64,000 nucleotides of DNA from Tenacibaculum sp. M341 (GTDB taxonomy: Bacteria; Bacteroidota; Bacteroidia; Flavobacteriales; Flavobacteriaceae), in NCBI RefSeq assembly GCF_004337695.1, contig NZ_SJXJ01000005.1:1-64000 (forward strand), in the 5' to 3' direction. The notes under the pieces were generated by a model, which worked only from the letters and a program-made list of their open reading frames with translations, made no database searches and was not told where the DNA came from. The first letter of the stretch is position 1; every line of letters starts with the position of its first letter. Both the position numbers and the translations under genes were made by a program. Positions 29,633 to 38,662 of this stretch are shown here, piece by piece.

Positions 29633-29634
29633 TT

Positions 29635-29670
29635 AAGAGCTAAAAACGGTGTTTTGCGCTCTTTTTTTTT
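29635..29670 (+). terminator. terminator/attenuator in the rplC leader
   Basis: Six-bp outer stem (AAGAGC at 29635-29640, GCTCTT at 29658-29663) with a five-bp inner stem (AAAAC/GTTTT, loop GGT), followed by T residues to 29670. It lies about 100 bases before the rplC start codon, downstream of the promoter. Confidence 0.75.
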
Positions 29671-29772
29671 AGAGTTTTTTTGGATGAAAATGAAACTTTT
29701 GTTTCAAATAATTAATTATTAATAGACGCGCTGGATTATATATAATATCTAACGTCTTAAATTTAAACAGAT

Positions 29773-30390
29773 ATGTCTGGGTTAATAGGAAGAAAAATCG
29801 GAATGACCAGCTTATTCGATGAAAATGGAAAAAATATTCCATGTACAGTTATCGAAGCAGGTCCTTGCGTAGTTACCCAAGTCAGAACCGAAGAGGTTGA
29901 CGGTTACAATGCCTTACAGCTTGGTTTCGATGACAAAAAAGCAAAAAGTTCTAACAAAGCGTTAGACGGTCACTTTACAAAAGCTGGCACAACTGCAAAG
30001 AAAAAAGTCGTAGAATTTCAAGGTTTCGAAGGTGAGTACAAATTGGGTGATTCAATTACAGTAGAACATTTTGCTGAAGGAGAGTTTGTTGATGTTTCAG
30101 GAACTTCTAAAGGTAAAGGTTTTCAGGGGGTTGTTAAACGTCATGGTTTTGCCGGAGTTGGTCAAGCTACACATGGTCAACACAACCGTTTAAGAGCGCC
30201 AGGTTCTATTGGTGCTGCTTCTTATCCTGCAAGAGTTTTCAAAGGAATGAGAATGGCAGGAAGAATGGGAGGCGATAGAGTTAAAGTTCAAAATTTAAGA
30301 GTGTTAAAAGTGGTTGCTGATAAGAATCTTTTAGTAGTAAAAGGGGCTATACCAGGACACAAAAACTCTTACGTAATTATTGAGAAGTAA
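29773..30390 (+). CDS. rplC: 50S ribosomal protein L3
   Basis: This 205-residue protein has the L3 signature [15 protein letters not shown] and the nearby [14 protein letters not shown] loop that reaches toward the peptidyl-transferase centre. It is one of the first proteins in 50S assembly. First gene of the operon behind the attenuator; its stop overlaps the rplD start by one base (TAATG). Confidence 0.98.
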   Translation: MSGLIGRKIGMTSLFDENGKNIPCTVIEAGPCVVTQVRTEEVDGYNALQLGFDDKKAKSSNKALDGHFTKAGTTAKKKVVEFQGFEGEYKLGDSITVEHFAEGEFVDVSGTSKGKGFQGVVKRHGFAGVGQATHGQHNRLRAPGSIGAASYPARVFKGMRMAGRMGGDRVKVQNLRVLKVVADKNLLVVKGAIPGHKNSYVIIEK

Positions 30391-31019
30391 TGAAGGTAGC
30401 AGTATTAGATATTACAGGAAAAGATACTGGTAGAAAAGTTGAACTTTCTAGCGAAGTATTCGGAATTGAGCCAAACGATCACGCAATCTACTTAGATGTA
30501 AAGCAGTATTTGGCTAATCAAAGACAGGGAACTCACAAGTCTAAAGAAAGAGGTGAGATTGCTGGAAGTACAAGAAAGATTAAAAAACAAAAAGGAACAG
30601 GTACAGCTCGTGCGGGTAGTATTAAGTCTCCTGTTTTTAGAGGTGGAGGACGTATCTTCGGACCAAGACCAAGAAACTATTCTTTCAAATTAAATAAAAA
30701 CTTAAAGCGTTTAGCTCGTAAATCAGCTTTAAGTATTCAAGCAAAAGATAGCAATTTAGTAGTAGTTGAAGATTTCAATTTTGAGACTCCAAAAACTAAA
30801 GAATTTGTTAAGGTATTAAAGGCTTTAGATTTAGATAACAAGAAAGCATTATTTGTTTTAAATGAAGAAAACAAAAATGTATACTTATCTTCTCGTAATT
30901 TAAAGAAGTCTAAAGTAGTAAACGCAACAGGAGTAAATACTTATAACGTTTTAAACGCTAATAAAGTAGTTGTTGCTGAAAGCGCTTTAGAAGGAATTCA
31001 ATCTAACTTAAGTAAATAG
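30390..31019 (+). CDS. rplD: 50S ribosomal protein L4
   Basis: This 209-residue protein contains the L4 tunnel-loop segment [34 protein letters not shown]4 lines the exit tunnel and in enterobacteria represses its own operon by attenuation, which makes it a candidate ligand of the leader at 29549-29670. It overlaps rplC by one base. Confidence 0.98.
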   Translation: MKVAVLDITGKDTGRKVELSSEVFGIEPNDHAIYLDVKQYLANQRQGTHKSKERGEIAGSTRKIKKQKGTGTARAGSIKSPVFRGGGRIFGPRPRNYSFKLNKNLKRLARKSALSIQAKDSNLVVVEDFNFETPKTKEFVKVLKALDLDNKKALFVLNEENKNVYLSSRNLKKSKVVNATGVNTYNVLNANKVVVAESALEGIQSNLSK

Positions 31020-31030
31020 GATTTTCAGAT

Positions 31031-31318
31031 ATGAGTATTTTAATAAAACCTATTATTACGGAAAAAGCAACAAACGATAGCGAAAAGTTTAATCGTTACA
31101 CTTTTGTTGTAAACAAGAATGCTAACAAAATTCAAATTAAGGATGCTGTTGAAGCTACTTACGGAGTAACAGTAGAGAAAGTAAGAACTTTAAATCATCC
31201 TGCATTAAGAAAAACTAAGTATACTAAAAAAGGTTTAGTATCTGGTTTAACAAGCGGTTATAAAAAAGCGGTTGTTCAGTTAGCAGATGGAGAAATTGAT
31301 TTTTATAACAATCTATAA
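31031..31318 (+). CDS. rplW: 50S ribosomal protein L23
   Basis: This 95-residue protein starts MSILIKPIITEKAT and contains YTFVVNKNANKIQIKDAVEATYGVTVEKVRT, the conserved L23 core. It sits at the tunnel exit, where trigger factor and SRP dock. Gaps to both neighbours are short (11 and 15 bases). Confidence 0.98.
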   Translation: MSILIKPIITEKATNDSEKFNRYTFVVNKNANKIQIKDAVEATYGVTVEKVRTLNHPALRKTKYTKKGLVSGLTSGYKKAVVQLADGEIDFYNNL

Positions 31319-31333
31319 GAATAATTAAGACAA

Positions 31334-32158
31334 ATGTCAGTTAGAAAATTAAAACCAATAACACCAGGTCAGCGTTTTAGAGTTGTAAATGGGTTCGACA
31401 CCATTACTACTGATAAGCCGGAAAAGTCATTATTGGCACCGAGAAAAAGAACTGGAGGTCGAAACAATCAGGGTCGTATGACTACTCCTAATAGAGGTGG
31501 AGGTCATAAAAGAAGATATCGTATTATCGATTTTAAAAGAAATAGATATAACGATCCTGCTACAGTATTAACTATTGAGTACGATCCAAACCGTACTGCA
31601 TTTATTGCATTAGTTCAATATGCTGATGGAGAAAAGCGTTATGTGATTGCACAAAACGGATTAAAAGTAGGACAAACTATCGTTTCAGGAAAAGAAGCTA
31701 CACCAGATGTTGGTAATGCAATGTTCTTAAGCGATATACCTTTAGGTACAACAATCTCTTGTATCGAATTACGTCCAGGTCAAGGAGCTGTGATGGCTCG
31801 TTCTGCAGGTTCTTTTGCTCAGTTAATGGCAAGAGACGGTAAGTATGCTACAGTTAAATTACCTTCTGGAGAAACAAGATTAATTTTACAAACTTGTTTA
31901 GCAACTGTTGGAGTTGTATCTAACTCAGATCACCAATTACTAGTTTCTGGTAAAGCTGGTAGATCTAGATGGTTAGGTAGAAGACCAAGAACAAACGCAG
32001 TTAGAAAGAATCCAGTTGATCACCCAATGGGTGGTGGTGAAGGACGTTCTTCTGGAGGACATCCAAGATCTAAGAATGGTATCCCAGCTAAAGGATATAA
32101 GACTAGATCTAAAACTAAGGCTAGTAACAAGTATATTATCGAACGTAGAAAGAAATAA
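31334..32158 (+). CDS. rplB: 50S ribosomal protein L2
   Basis: This 274-residue protein shows the L2 signatures [21 protein letters not shown] near the N-terminus and the C-terminal [19 protein letters not shown], which includes the histidine important for peptidyl-transferase activity. L2 is essential for subunit association. It lies seven bases before rpsS. Confidence 0.98.
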   Translation: MSVRKLKPITPGQRFRVVNGFDTITTDKPEKSLLAPRKRTGGRNNQGRMTTPNRGGGHKRRYRIIDFKRNRYNDPATVLTIEYDPNRTAFIALVQYADGEKRYVIAQNGLKVGQTIVSGKEATPDVGNAMFLSDIPLGTTISCIELRPGQGAVMARSAGSFAQLMARDGKYATVKLPSGETRLILQTCLATVGVVSNSDHQLLVSGKAGRSRWLGRRPRTNAVRKNPVDHPMGGGEGRSSGGHPRSKNGIPAKGYKTRSKTKASNKYIIERRKK

Positions 32159-32164
32159 TAAATC

Positions 32165-32443
32165 ATGGCAAGATCATTAAAAAAAGGACCTTACGTTCAC
32201 TATAAGTTAGAAAGAAAAGTGTTAGCTAACGTTGAATCAGGTAAGAAATCTGTAATCAAAACTTGGTCAAGAGCTAGTATGATTACTCCTGATTTTGTAG
32301 GGCAAACAATTGCTGTTCATAACGGACGTCAGTTTGTACCTGTTTACGTTACTGAAAACATGGTAGGTCATAAATTAGGAGAATTTTCACCAACACGTTC
32401 ATTCCGTGGACATGCAGGTGCAAAAAATAAAGGAAAAAAATAA
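32165..32443 (+). CDS. rpsS: 30S ribosomal protein S19
   Basis: This 92-residue protein begins [15 protein letters not shown] and has the S19 signature [31 protein letters not shown]19 forms a complex with S13 in the head of the small subunit. It lies between rplB and rplV with gaps of six and ten bases. Confidence 0.98.
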   Translation: MARSLKKGPYVHYKLERKVLANVESGKKSVIKTWSRASMITPDFVGQTIAVHNGRQFVPVYVTENMVGHKLGEFSPTRSFRGHAGAKNKGKK

Positions 32444-32453
32444 GTAGGAAATT

Positions 32454-32858
32454 ATGGGAAGTCGTAAACATAACATGGCAACACAGATTAAGGAAGCTAA
32501 GAAGCAACGTGCTTTTGCAAAGCTTACTAACTGTCCTACGTCACCAAGAAAAATGCGCTTAGTAGCTGATCAAATTAGAGGAGTAGAAGTTGAAAAAGCT
32601 TTACAAATCTTAAAGTTTAGTCCTAAGGAAGCATCAAGAAACTTAGAAAAGTTATTATTATCTGCAATTGCTAACTGGCAAGCTAAAAACGAAGATGCAA
32701 GTATCGAAGATGCTGGTTTATTCGTTCAGTCTATCTTTGTTGATAGTGCAGGAATGTTAAAAAGACTAAGACCAGCTCCACAAGGTCGTGCACATAGAAT
32801 TCGTAAGCGTTCTAATCACGTAACTTTAGAGTTAGGAACTAAAAATAAAAGCAATTAA
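32454..32858 (+). CDS. rplV: 50S ribosomal protein L22
   Basis: This 134-residue protein has [18 protein letters not shown] and the C-terminal [21 protein letters not shown], which form the L22 core and tunnel hairpin. The start at 32454 (MGSRKHNMA) gives the N-terminal extension usual in Flavobacteriia; a second Met at residue 8 is an alternative. Confidence 0.97.
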   Translation: MGSRKHNMATQIKEAKKQRAFAKLTNCPTSPRKMRLVADQIRGVEVEKALQILKFSPKEASRNLEKLLLSAIANWQAKNEDASIEDAGLFVQSIFVDSAGMLKRLRPAPQGRAHRIRKRSNHVTLELGTKNKSN

Positions 32859-32870
32859 TCATTAGTAGAA

Positions 32871-33590
32871 ATGGGACAAAAAACAAATCCAATAGGAAAT
32901 CGTTTAGGAATCATCAGAGGATGGGAATCTAACTGGTATGGTGGAAATGACTACGGTGATAAGATTGCTGAAGATGATAAGATAAGAAAGTATGTATATG
33001 CTCGTTTATCTAAAGCTAGTGTATCTAGAGTAATCATTGAGCGTACTTTAAAACTTGTAACCGTTACTATCACTACTGCACGTCCAGGTATCATTATTGG
33101 TAAAGGAGGTCAAGAGGTAGACAAGTTAAAAGAAGAGCTTAAGAAAATTACTGGTAAAGAAGTTCAAATTAACATTTTTGAAATCAAGCGTCCTGAATTA
33201 GATGCAAGATTAGTAGCAGCTAGTGTTGCTCGTCAAATTGAAAATAGAATTTCTTACAAGCGTGCTACTAAAATGGCAATCGCTGCTGCAATGCGTATGA
33301 ATGCAGAAGGTATTAAAATTCAACTTTCTGGTCGTTTAAACGGTGCTGAAATGGCACGTTCTGAGCATTATAAAGAAGGTAGAATTCCTCTTTCTACTTT
33401 TAGAGCAGATATCGATTATTCGCTTGTTGAAGCTCATACTACATACGGAAGAATCGGTGTGAAAGTATGGATTATGAAAGGCGAGGTTTATGGAAAGCGT
33501 GAGTTATCACCATTAGTTGGATTATCTAAGCAAAAAGGTAATTCAAACAATAAAGGTGGTGGAAGACGTCAACCTCGTAGAAGAAAATAA
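32871..33590 (+). CDS. rpsC: 30S ribosomal protein S3
   Basis: This 239-residue protein begins [18 protein letters not shown], has the KH domain loop [14 protein letters not shown] and the S3 C-terminal signature [30 protein letters not shown]. It ends in a basic glycine-rich tail ([11 protein letters not shown]). S3 helps unwind mRNA at the entry channel. Confidence 0.98.
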   Translation: MGQKTNPIGNRLGIIRGWESNWYGGNDYGDKIAEDDKIRKYVYARLSKASVSRVIIERTLKLVTVTITTARPGIIIGKGGQEVDKLKEELKKITGKEVQINIFEIKRPELDARLVAASVARQIENRISYKRATKMAIAAAMRMNAEGIKIQLSGRLNGAEMARSEHYKEGRIPLSTFRADIDYSLVEAHTTYGRIGVKVWIMKGEVYGKRELSPLVGLSKQKGNSNNKGGGRRQPRRRK

Positions 33591-33609
33591 TTTTTAAAAG
33601 AAATTAGTA

Positions 33610-34041
33610 ATGTTACAGCCTAAAAGAGTAAAATTCCGTAGAGTTCAGAAAGGTAAAGGTAATATGAGTGGTAACTCTGGAAGAGGTACTCAACTTTCAA
33701 ATGGAATGTTTGGTATCAAATCCTTAGACCAGAATTTACTTACTTCTCGTCAAATTGAAGCAGCTCGTATCGCGGCAACTCGTTATATGAAAAGAGAGGG
33801 GCAACTTTGGATTAAAATATTTCCAGACAAGCCTATTACTAAAAAGCCTTTAGAGGTACGTATGGGTAAGGGTAAAGGAGCACCTGATCATTTTGTAGCT
33901 GTTGTAAAACCAGGTAGAATTTTGTTTGAAGTTGGTGGAGTACCAATGGAAGTAGCAAAAGAAGCTTTACGTTTAGCAGCTCAAAAACTTCCAGTAAAGA
34001 CGAAGTTTATAATAGCAAGAGATTTTGATTATAACGCTTAA
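33610..34041 (+). CDS. rplP: 50S ribosomal protein L16
   Basis: This 143-residue protein has the L16 signatures [40 protein letters not shown] and [19 protein letters not shown]16 positions the acceptor arm of A-site tRNA. It lies 19 bases after rpsC and 11 before rpmC. Confidence 0.98.
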   Translation: MLQPKRVKFRRVQKGKGNMSGNSGRGTQLSNGMFGIKSLDQNLLTSRQIEAARIAATRYMKREGQLWIKIFPDKPITKKPLEVRMGKGKGAPDHFVAVVKPGRILFEVGGVPMEVAKEALRLAAQKLPVKTKFIIARDFDYNA

Positions 34042-34052
34042 TTCTATAGATC

Positions 34053-34244
34053 ATGAAACAATCAGAAATTAAAGAATTATCAACAGCTGACTTACAAGAA
34101 AAGCTTGGAGCGTTGAAGAAAAACTATACTGATCTTAAGATGGCACATGCCATTTCTCCTTTAGATAATCCTATGGAGATAAGAAGCTTAAGAAGAACTG
34201 TTGCAAGAATTGCAACAGAGTTAACAAAAAGAGAATTACAATAA
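34053..34244 (+). CDS. rpmC: 50S ribosomal protein L29
   Basis: A 63-residue helical protein starting MKQSEIKELSTADLQEKL and containing the L29 signature DNPMEIRSLRRTVARIATEL. It is located beside the exit tunnel next to L23. Its place between rplP and rpsQ is canonical. Confidence 0.96.
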   Translation: MKQSEIKELSTADLQEKLGALKKNYTDLKMAHAISPLDNPMEIRSLRRTVARIATELTKRELQ

Positions 34245-34262
34245 TTCTAGTCAGTTTTAAAG

Positions 34263-34520
34263 ATGGAAAAAAGAAATCTTAGAAAAGAGAGAATAGGTGT
34301 AGTATCTAGCAACAAAATGGAGAAATCTATCGTAGTTAGCGAGGTAAAAAGAGTAAAGCACCCAATGTACGGTAAATTCGTAAAGAAAACGAAGAAGTAC
34401 GTTGCACATGACGAGAATAACGATTGCAACATTGGAGATACAGTTAAAATAATGGAAACACGTCCATTAAGTAAATCTAAGCGTTGGAGATTAGTAGAAA
34501 TCCTAGAAAGAGCTAAATAA
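34263..34520 (+). CDS. rpsQ: 30S ribosomal protein S17
   Basis: This 85-residue protein carries [19 protein letters not shown] and the S17 signature [24 protein letters not shown]17 is a primary binder of the 5' domain of 16S rRNA. It ends one base before the rplN start. Confidence 0.98.
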   Translation: MEKRNLRKERIGVVSSNKMEKSIVVSEVKRVKHPMYGKFVKKTKKYVAHDENNDCNIGDTVKIMETRPLSKSKRWRLVEILERAK

Positions 34521-34521
34521 T

Positions 34522-34890
34522 ATGTTACAAACAGAATCAAGATTAAAAGTAGCAGATAATACTGGAGCTAAGGAAGTTTTAGTAATTAGAGTTTTAGGAG
34601 GAACAAAGAAACGTTACGCTAGTGTTGGAGATAAAATTGTTGTAACAGTTAAATCTGCAACTCCTAACGGTACTGTAAAGAAAGGACAAGTTTCTAGAGC
34701 AGTAGTAGTTCGTACTAAGAAAGAAGTTAGACGTAAAGACGGATCATATATCAGATTTGATGACAATGCTTGTGTACTTTTAAATCCAACTGAGGAGATG
34801 AGAGGTACTCGTGTATTTGGACCTGTGGCTCGTGAATTACGTGAGAAACAATTTATGAAAATAGTATCATTAGCACCAGAGGTGTTATAA
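34522..34890 (+). CDS. rplN: 50S ribosomal protein L14
   Basis: This 122-residue protein starts [20 protein letters not shown] and has the L14 signature [33 protein letters not shown]14 forms an intersubunit bridge. It starts directly after rpsQ, consistent with coupled translation. Confidence 0.98.
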   Translation: MLQTESRLKVADNTGAKEVLVIRVLGGTKKRYASVGDKIVVTVKSATPNGTVKKGQVSRAVVVRTKKEVRRKDGSYIRFDDNACVLLNPTEEMRGTRVFGPVARELREKQFMKIVSLAPEVL

Positions 34891-34903
34891 AATCAGATTT
34901 GAA

Positions 34904-35212
34904 ATGAAGAAATTTAAAATTAAATCAGGAGATACTGTTAAAGTTATAGCAGGAGATCACAAAGGATCTGAAGGTAAAGTTTTACGTATTCTTAAGGATA
35001 AGGATAGAGTAGTTGTAGAAGGTGTAAATATGGTGTCTAAGCACACTAAACCTAGCGCTACTAATCCACAAGGAGGAATTGTAAAGCAAGAAGCGCCATT
35101 ACATATTTCTAACATTGCTTTAGTTGAAAACGGAGAAGCAATTAGAGTTGGTTATAAAATGGAAGGTGATAAGAAGGTAAGATTTTCAAAAAAATCAGAT
35201 AAAGCTATATAA
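34904..35212 (+). CDS. rplX: 50S ribosomal protein L24
   Basis: This 102-residue protein has the N-terminal KOW motif ([23 protein letters not shown]) and [21 protein letters not shown]24 initiates 50S assembly. It is followed two bases later by rplE. Confidence 0.98.
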   Translation: MKKFKIKSGDTVKVIAGDHKGSEGKVLRILKDKDRVVVEGVNMVSKHTKPSATNPQGGIVKQEAPLHISNIALVENGEAIRVGYKMEGDKKVRFSKKSDKAI

Positions 35213-35214
35213 CC

Positions 35215-35766
35215 ATGAGTTACGTACCAAGATTAAAAGAAGAGTACAAGAGCAGAGTAATTAGTGCTCTTACTGAAGAATTCGGTTATAAAAATGTAAT
35301 GCAAGTACCTAAGTTACAAAAGATAGTTGTAAGTAAAGGAGTAGGTGCTGCAATTGCTGATAAGAAATTAATTGAATACGCAGTTGAAGAATTGACTACA
35401 ATTACAGGTCAAAAAGCAGTTCCAACTATTTCTAAAAAGGATGTTGCAAACTTCAAATTACGTAAAGGAATGCCAATTGGAGCAAAGGTTACGTTAAGAG
35501 GAGATATTATGTACGAATTTTTAGATCGTTTAGTTACTGCTTCTTTACCACGTGTAAGAGATTTTAATGGAATTAAAGCCAATGGTTTTGATGGTAGAGG
35601 TAATTACAACTTAGGAATTACTGAACAAATCATCTACCCAGAGATTAATATTGATCAAGTGAAGAAAATTAGTGGTATGGATATTACTTTTGTAACATCT
35701 GCAGAAACTGATAAGGAAGCTAAATCATTATTAGGAGAATTAGGTTTACCATTTAAAAAGAATTAA
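35215..35766 (+). CDS. rplE: 50S ribosomal protein L5
   Basis: This 183-residue protein has L5 features: [39 protein letters not shown] and the C-terminal [18 protein letters not shown]. It binds 5S rRNA in the central protuberance. It lies two bases after rplX and two before rpsN. Confidence 0.98.
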   Translation: MSYVPRLKEEYKSRVISALTEEFGYKNVMQVPKLQKIVVSKGVGAAIADKKLIEYAVEELTTITGQKAVPTISKKDVANFKLRKGMPIGAKVTLRGDIMYEFLDRLVTASLPRVRDFNGIKANGFDGRGNYNLGITEQIIYPEINIDQVKKISGMDITFVTSAETDKEAKSLLGELGLPFKKN

Positions 35767-35768
35767 CA

Positions 35769-36038
35769 ATGGCTAAAGAATCAATGAAAGCGCGTGAGCG
35801 TAAAAGAGCTAAAATGGTTGCTAAGTATGCTGAAAAAAGAAAGGCTTTAAAAGAAGCTGGAGATTATGAAGCATTACAAAAGTTACCAAAAAACGCTTCA
35901 CCAATTAGAATGCACAATCGTTGTAAGCTAACTGGTCGTCCAAAAGGATATATGAGACAATTTGGTATTTCACGTGTTACTTTCCGTGAAATGGCTAATC
36001 AAGGCTTAATTCCAGGAGTGAAAAAAGCAAGCTGGTAG
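35769..36038 (+). CDS. rpsN: 30S ribosomal protein S14
   Basis: This 89-residue protein is the long, zinc-free form of S14: the CxxC pairs of the short form are absent, and the conserved block [28 protein letters not shown] is present. In most bacteria rpsH follows immediately; here a terminator and a three-gene foreign cassette intervene. Confidence 0.98.
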   Translation: MAKESMKARERKRAKMVAKYAEKRKALKEAGDYEALQKLPKNASPIRMHNRCKLTGRPKGYMRQFGISRVTFREMANQGLIPGVKKASW

Positions 36039-36061
36039 TATTTAGTACTACAATACAATAT

Positions 36062-36099
36062 AAAGGTGTACAACTTTCTAAGTTTGTGCACCTTTTTTG
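36062..36099 (+). terminator. terminator after rpsN
   Basis: A stem built on AAAGGTG-T-ACAA and TTGT-G-CACCTTT (one G-T pair) with a loop of about ten bases ends in a TTTTTTG tract. It closes the rplC-rpsN transcript just before the inserted cassette. Confidence 0.8.
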
Positions 36100-36100
36100 T

Positions 36101-36138
36101 TTTTCCCTTAATTCATTTCATTTTTCCCTCGATTCATT
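36101..36138. promoter_or_regulatory. direct repeat, probable LytTR operator
   Basis: Two 17-base direct repeats start 21 bases apart: TTTTCCCTTAATTCATT at 36101-36117 and TTTTCCCTCGATTCATT at 36122-36138 (15 of 17 identical). LytTR-domain regulators such as AgrA and AlgR bind two direct repeats spaced about two helical turns (21-22 bp). The pair ends ten bases before the -33 element of the promoter of a cassette that itself encodes a LytTR regulator. Binding is inferred. Confidence 0.6.
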
Positions 36139-36147
36139 GTATAGGTA

Positions 36148-36178
36148 TTTCAAAAACATCATAACCAAGATATTTTTG
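36148..36178 (+). promoter_or_regulatory. promoter of the receptor/LytS/LytTR cassette
   Basis: A -7 element TATTTTTG (36171-36178) matches TAnnTTTG exactly. TTTC at 36148-36151 is 19 bases upstream and is a weak -33 box, as expected for an activator-dependent promoter. Transcription should start near 36185, leaving a leader of about 25 bases. Confidence 0.65.
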
Positions 36179-36209
36179 ACGTGTTATTAATTCTGAAATA
36201 TTATATACT

Positions 36210-38576
36210 ATGAAAACCATAAACACAATTATATTTACTTTGATTTGCTTTATTAGCTTTGGTCAAAGTTTTACGGGTAAAGTATTAGACAAACAAAAAG
36301 AACCTATTTCTTTTGCGAATATAGTAGCAAAAAAAACAATTGATGATTCAATCATTACGGGAGTTATTTCTGATGAAAATGGAAAGTTCTTAATTAAGTT
36401 AAAAGATAAAAACTGTTATTTAGAAATAAGTTTTGTAGGTTTTAAAACTAAAAAAATAGAAACTATTAAAACTAATATAGGTGAAATAGTTTTAGAAGAA
36501 GAAGGACAACAATTACAGGAGGTAGTTGTTACCGCACGAAAAAAACTAATTCAACAAAAAGTAGATAGATTAGTTTTTAATGTTGAAAATACTGTTGCTG
36601 CAACAGGAGGAACAGCCATTGATGCGCTTAAAGCGACCCCTAGTGTTAATGTTGATTCAGATAAATTAGCGATAGTAGGTAAAGGTAATGTGCGATTGAT
36701 GGTTAATGATAGAATTATACAATTATCAGGAAACGAATTAAATGCTTATTTAAACACTATTGCATCTGATGATATTAAAAGTATAGAGGTGATAACAACT
36801 CCTCCATCTAAATATGATGCAGAAGGAGATAGTGGGTTAATTAATGTTGTTTTAAAAAAGTCCAAAGAAAATAGTTGGAATAACCAATTTAGAGCGTCAT
36901 ATACTCAAGCTACTTATTCATTATTCAATTTTGGTAATACCTTCAATTACAATAAAAATAAATTAAGTTTAATAGCTTCTTTAAACGGTACTAAAGGTCA
37001 TACAGCTCAATTTAATCAATTTGATATTATTTACCCTTCTGCTTCAACAGCAACAAACCTTGATATGAAAAATAGAGAAGGAATGGTTTCAGGTAGATTA
37101 GGTGTTGATTATAGTTTAACAGATAATGCAACTGTAGGAGTTTTGTATTCAGGATCTTTTGAAGATAAAGAAATAAAAGATACAGGAAAAACACTTATAA
37201 ATGATGGTAATGGGACATTTACAGTTAATGAAGGAGAAGCCAAAACAAATAATAAAAATCATTCAATCAATGTACATTATATCCAAAAGTTAGATACAGT
37301 AGGTAGAAAAGTATCTGTAGATTTTGATTATTTTAACTTCAGTAACTCCAATGTTAGAGATTTTAGTAGTGAACAGTTTATAACAAGTCCTAGTTTTTTT
37401 GAAGCACAAAACAGCACCAACCAGAATATAGAAAACTACAGTGCAAAAATAGATGTGCAACATCCATTTAAATGGGCTAATATATCATATGGGTTAAAAA
37501 CTACCTTTACTAAAACAGATAGTGATGTAGCATTTTATAACACTACGACAGGAGTTCCTGTTTTTGATGCAACTCAAAGTAATGAGTTTATGTATTCAGA
37601 AAATATTAATGCATTGTATGCAGATATATCTAAACCATTAGGAAAAAAATGGCAAACTAAAATTGGAGTACGTTTTGAAAACACAAGAACAAAAGGAATA
37701 TCTAAAACCAATAATCAAACAGATATTAATTCTTACAACAAATTATTTCCATCAATATTTTTAGGGTATACTCCGAGCAGAAACAATATGTATCATTTAA
37801 GCTATAGTAAACGAATTAAAAGACCAAGTTTTGAACGTTTAAATCCATTTCGCTTTTACATTAATTCAATTTCATATCAAGAAGGGAATCCATTCTTAAG
37901 ACCACAACTTTCAGATAATTTAGAATTGAAGCATATTTACAAAGGAAAATTAATAAGTAAAGCTTTTATAAGTTATGTAGATGATGGGTATTTTAATATT
38001 ATTAGAGCTGAAGATGGAAATCAACAAAGAATAGTAGTAACATTCGATAACTTTTATACAGCTTATAATTATGGTTTAACCGAAACATTTTTATACAATC
38101 CAACTAAATGGTGGAATACAACAACGCAAGCTACATTTTCTAGAATGGATACTAGTTATAAAGAAGGATTTAATTTAGATGCAGAGTTGTTAAGCGGATG
38201 GAACTTTCAATTTTATAATAGGAATACATTTCATTTAAATGAAGAAAAAACGATTCAAGCAGAAGCAACATTTATTTATGCTTCACCTCAAAAACTTATG
38301 TATTTTTCAACTTCCGAAATGGTGAATCTTGATTTAGGTTTAAAGTTTTCGTTATTGGATAATAAATTAAACTGTGCAGTTGCTGTAAACGATATTTTTA
38401 GGAGAAGAGCAACAAGTGTGAACACTAAAACTAATGGTATTGATCAAACATATTATAATTATTTTGATACTAGAAGTTTTAAGATTAGCTTAAATTATAA
38501 TTTTGGTAATAAAAAGATTAAGGTTAAAGAGCATAATTCAGGAAATGAAGAGGAACAAAACAGAGCAAAAAATTAA
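36210..38576 (+). CDS. outer-membrane beta-barrel receptor with carboxypeptidase-like domain
   Basis: This 788-residue protein has a signal peptide (cleavage near SFGQ), a carboxypeptidase-regulatory-like beta domain (20-95, TGKVLDKQKEPISFANIV to ISFVGFKT), a TonB-type plug (about 105-220, with GGTAIDALKATPSVNV and IKSIEVITTPPSKYDAEGDSGLINV) and a barrel that ends NYNFGNKK plus a charged tail. The plug and barrel resemble the Bacteroidota outer-membrane beta-barrel family (PF14905), which is related to TonB-dependent receptors but has no SusD partner. It is the first gene of a cassette inserted between rpsN and rpsH and is probably controlled by the LytTR regulator two genes downstream. Ligand unknown. 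Confidence 0.85.
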   Translation: MKTINTIIFTLICFISFGQSFTGKVLDKQKEPISFANIVAKKTIDDSIITGVISDENGKFLIKLKDKNCYLEISFVGFKTKKIETIKTNIGEIVLEEEGQQLQEVVVTARKKLIQQKVDRLVFNVENTVAATGGTAIDALKATPSVNVDSDKLAIVGKGNVRLMVNDRIIQLSGNELNAYLNTIASDDIKSIEVITTPPSKYDAEGDSGLINVVLKKSKENSWNNQFRASYTQATYSLFNFGNTFNYNKNKLSLIASLNGTKGHTAQFNQFDIIYPSASTATNLDMKNREGMVSGRLGVDYSLTDNATVGVLYSGSFEDKEIKDTGKTLINDGNGTFTVNEGEAKTNNKNHSINVHYIQKLDTVGRKVSVDFDYFNFSNSNVRDFSSEQFITSPSFFEAQNSTNQNIENYSAKIDVQHPFKWANISYGLKTTFTKTDSDVAFYNTTTGVPVFDATQSNEFMYSENINALYADISKPLGKKWQTKIGVRFENTRTKGISKTNNQTDINSYNKLFPSIFLGYTPSRNNMYHLSYSKRIKRPSFERLNPFRFYINSISYQEGNPFLRPQLSDNLELKHIYKGKLISKAFISYVDDGYFNIIRAEDGNQQRIVVTFDNFYTAYNYGLTETFLYNPTKWWNTTTQATFSRMDTSYKEGFNLDAELLSGWNFQFYNRNTFHLNEEKTIQAEATFIYASPQKLMYFSTSEMVNLDLGLKFSLLDNKLNCAVAVNDIFRRRATSVNTKTNGIDQTYYNYFDTRSFKISLNYNFGNKKIKVKEHNSGNEEEQNRAKN

Positions 38577-38588
38577 ATAAGAAAAGAT

Positions 38589-38623
38589 AAGCTGTTTGAA
38601 GAATAAACCACTTTAAACAGCTT
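38589..38623. repeat. inverted repeat between receptor and kinase genes
   Basis: Perfect nine-bp arms AAGCTGTTT (38589-38597) and AAACAGCTT (38615-38623) with a 17-base loop, in the 86-base gap after the receptor gene. The T tract after it is poor, so it could be a weak terminator, an mRNA processing site or a stability hairpin that sets a lower level for the kinase and regulator. Confidence 0.45.
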
Positions 38624-38662
38624 TGTTAAAACTAAAACAGTATTTTGTAGAACTAAAATATA

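Larger units (their letters stand above)
29549..29670 (+). promoter_or_regulatory. structured rplC leader with attenuator, or a small stable RNA
   Basis: The 230-base leader holds several strong elements. A hairpin CAAGG/CCTTG plus TTAAC/GTTAA (29549-29575) competes with a perfect 12-bp long-range helix (29556-29567 with 29625-29636). Inside lies a further stem CCTTGTG (29571-29577) with CAC plus AAGG (29603-29610). Then a GC-richer terminator hairpin (AAGAGC/GCTCTT with inner AAAAC/GTTTT, 29635-29663) ends in nine or more T residues. A terminator before the first gene suggests attenuation of the ribosomal operon, for example by a ribosomal protein such as L4, or by translation of the tiny frame at 29588-29632. 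Alternatively it is a separate RNA of about 125 bases. Confidence 0.65.

Noticed and set aside
29549-29670. SRP (4.5S) RNA or RNase P RNA in the rplC leader
   Set aside because: The length and the GTCCGGAGGA segment suggested SRP RNA, but the conserved GGAAGGAAGCAGC loop region is absent, and nothing fits the RNase P core.
28906-29772. Missing tuf gene after fusA as an anomaly
   Set aside because: The order rpsL-rpsG-fusA-rpsJ without tuf is usual in Bacteroidota.
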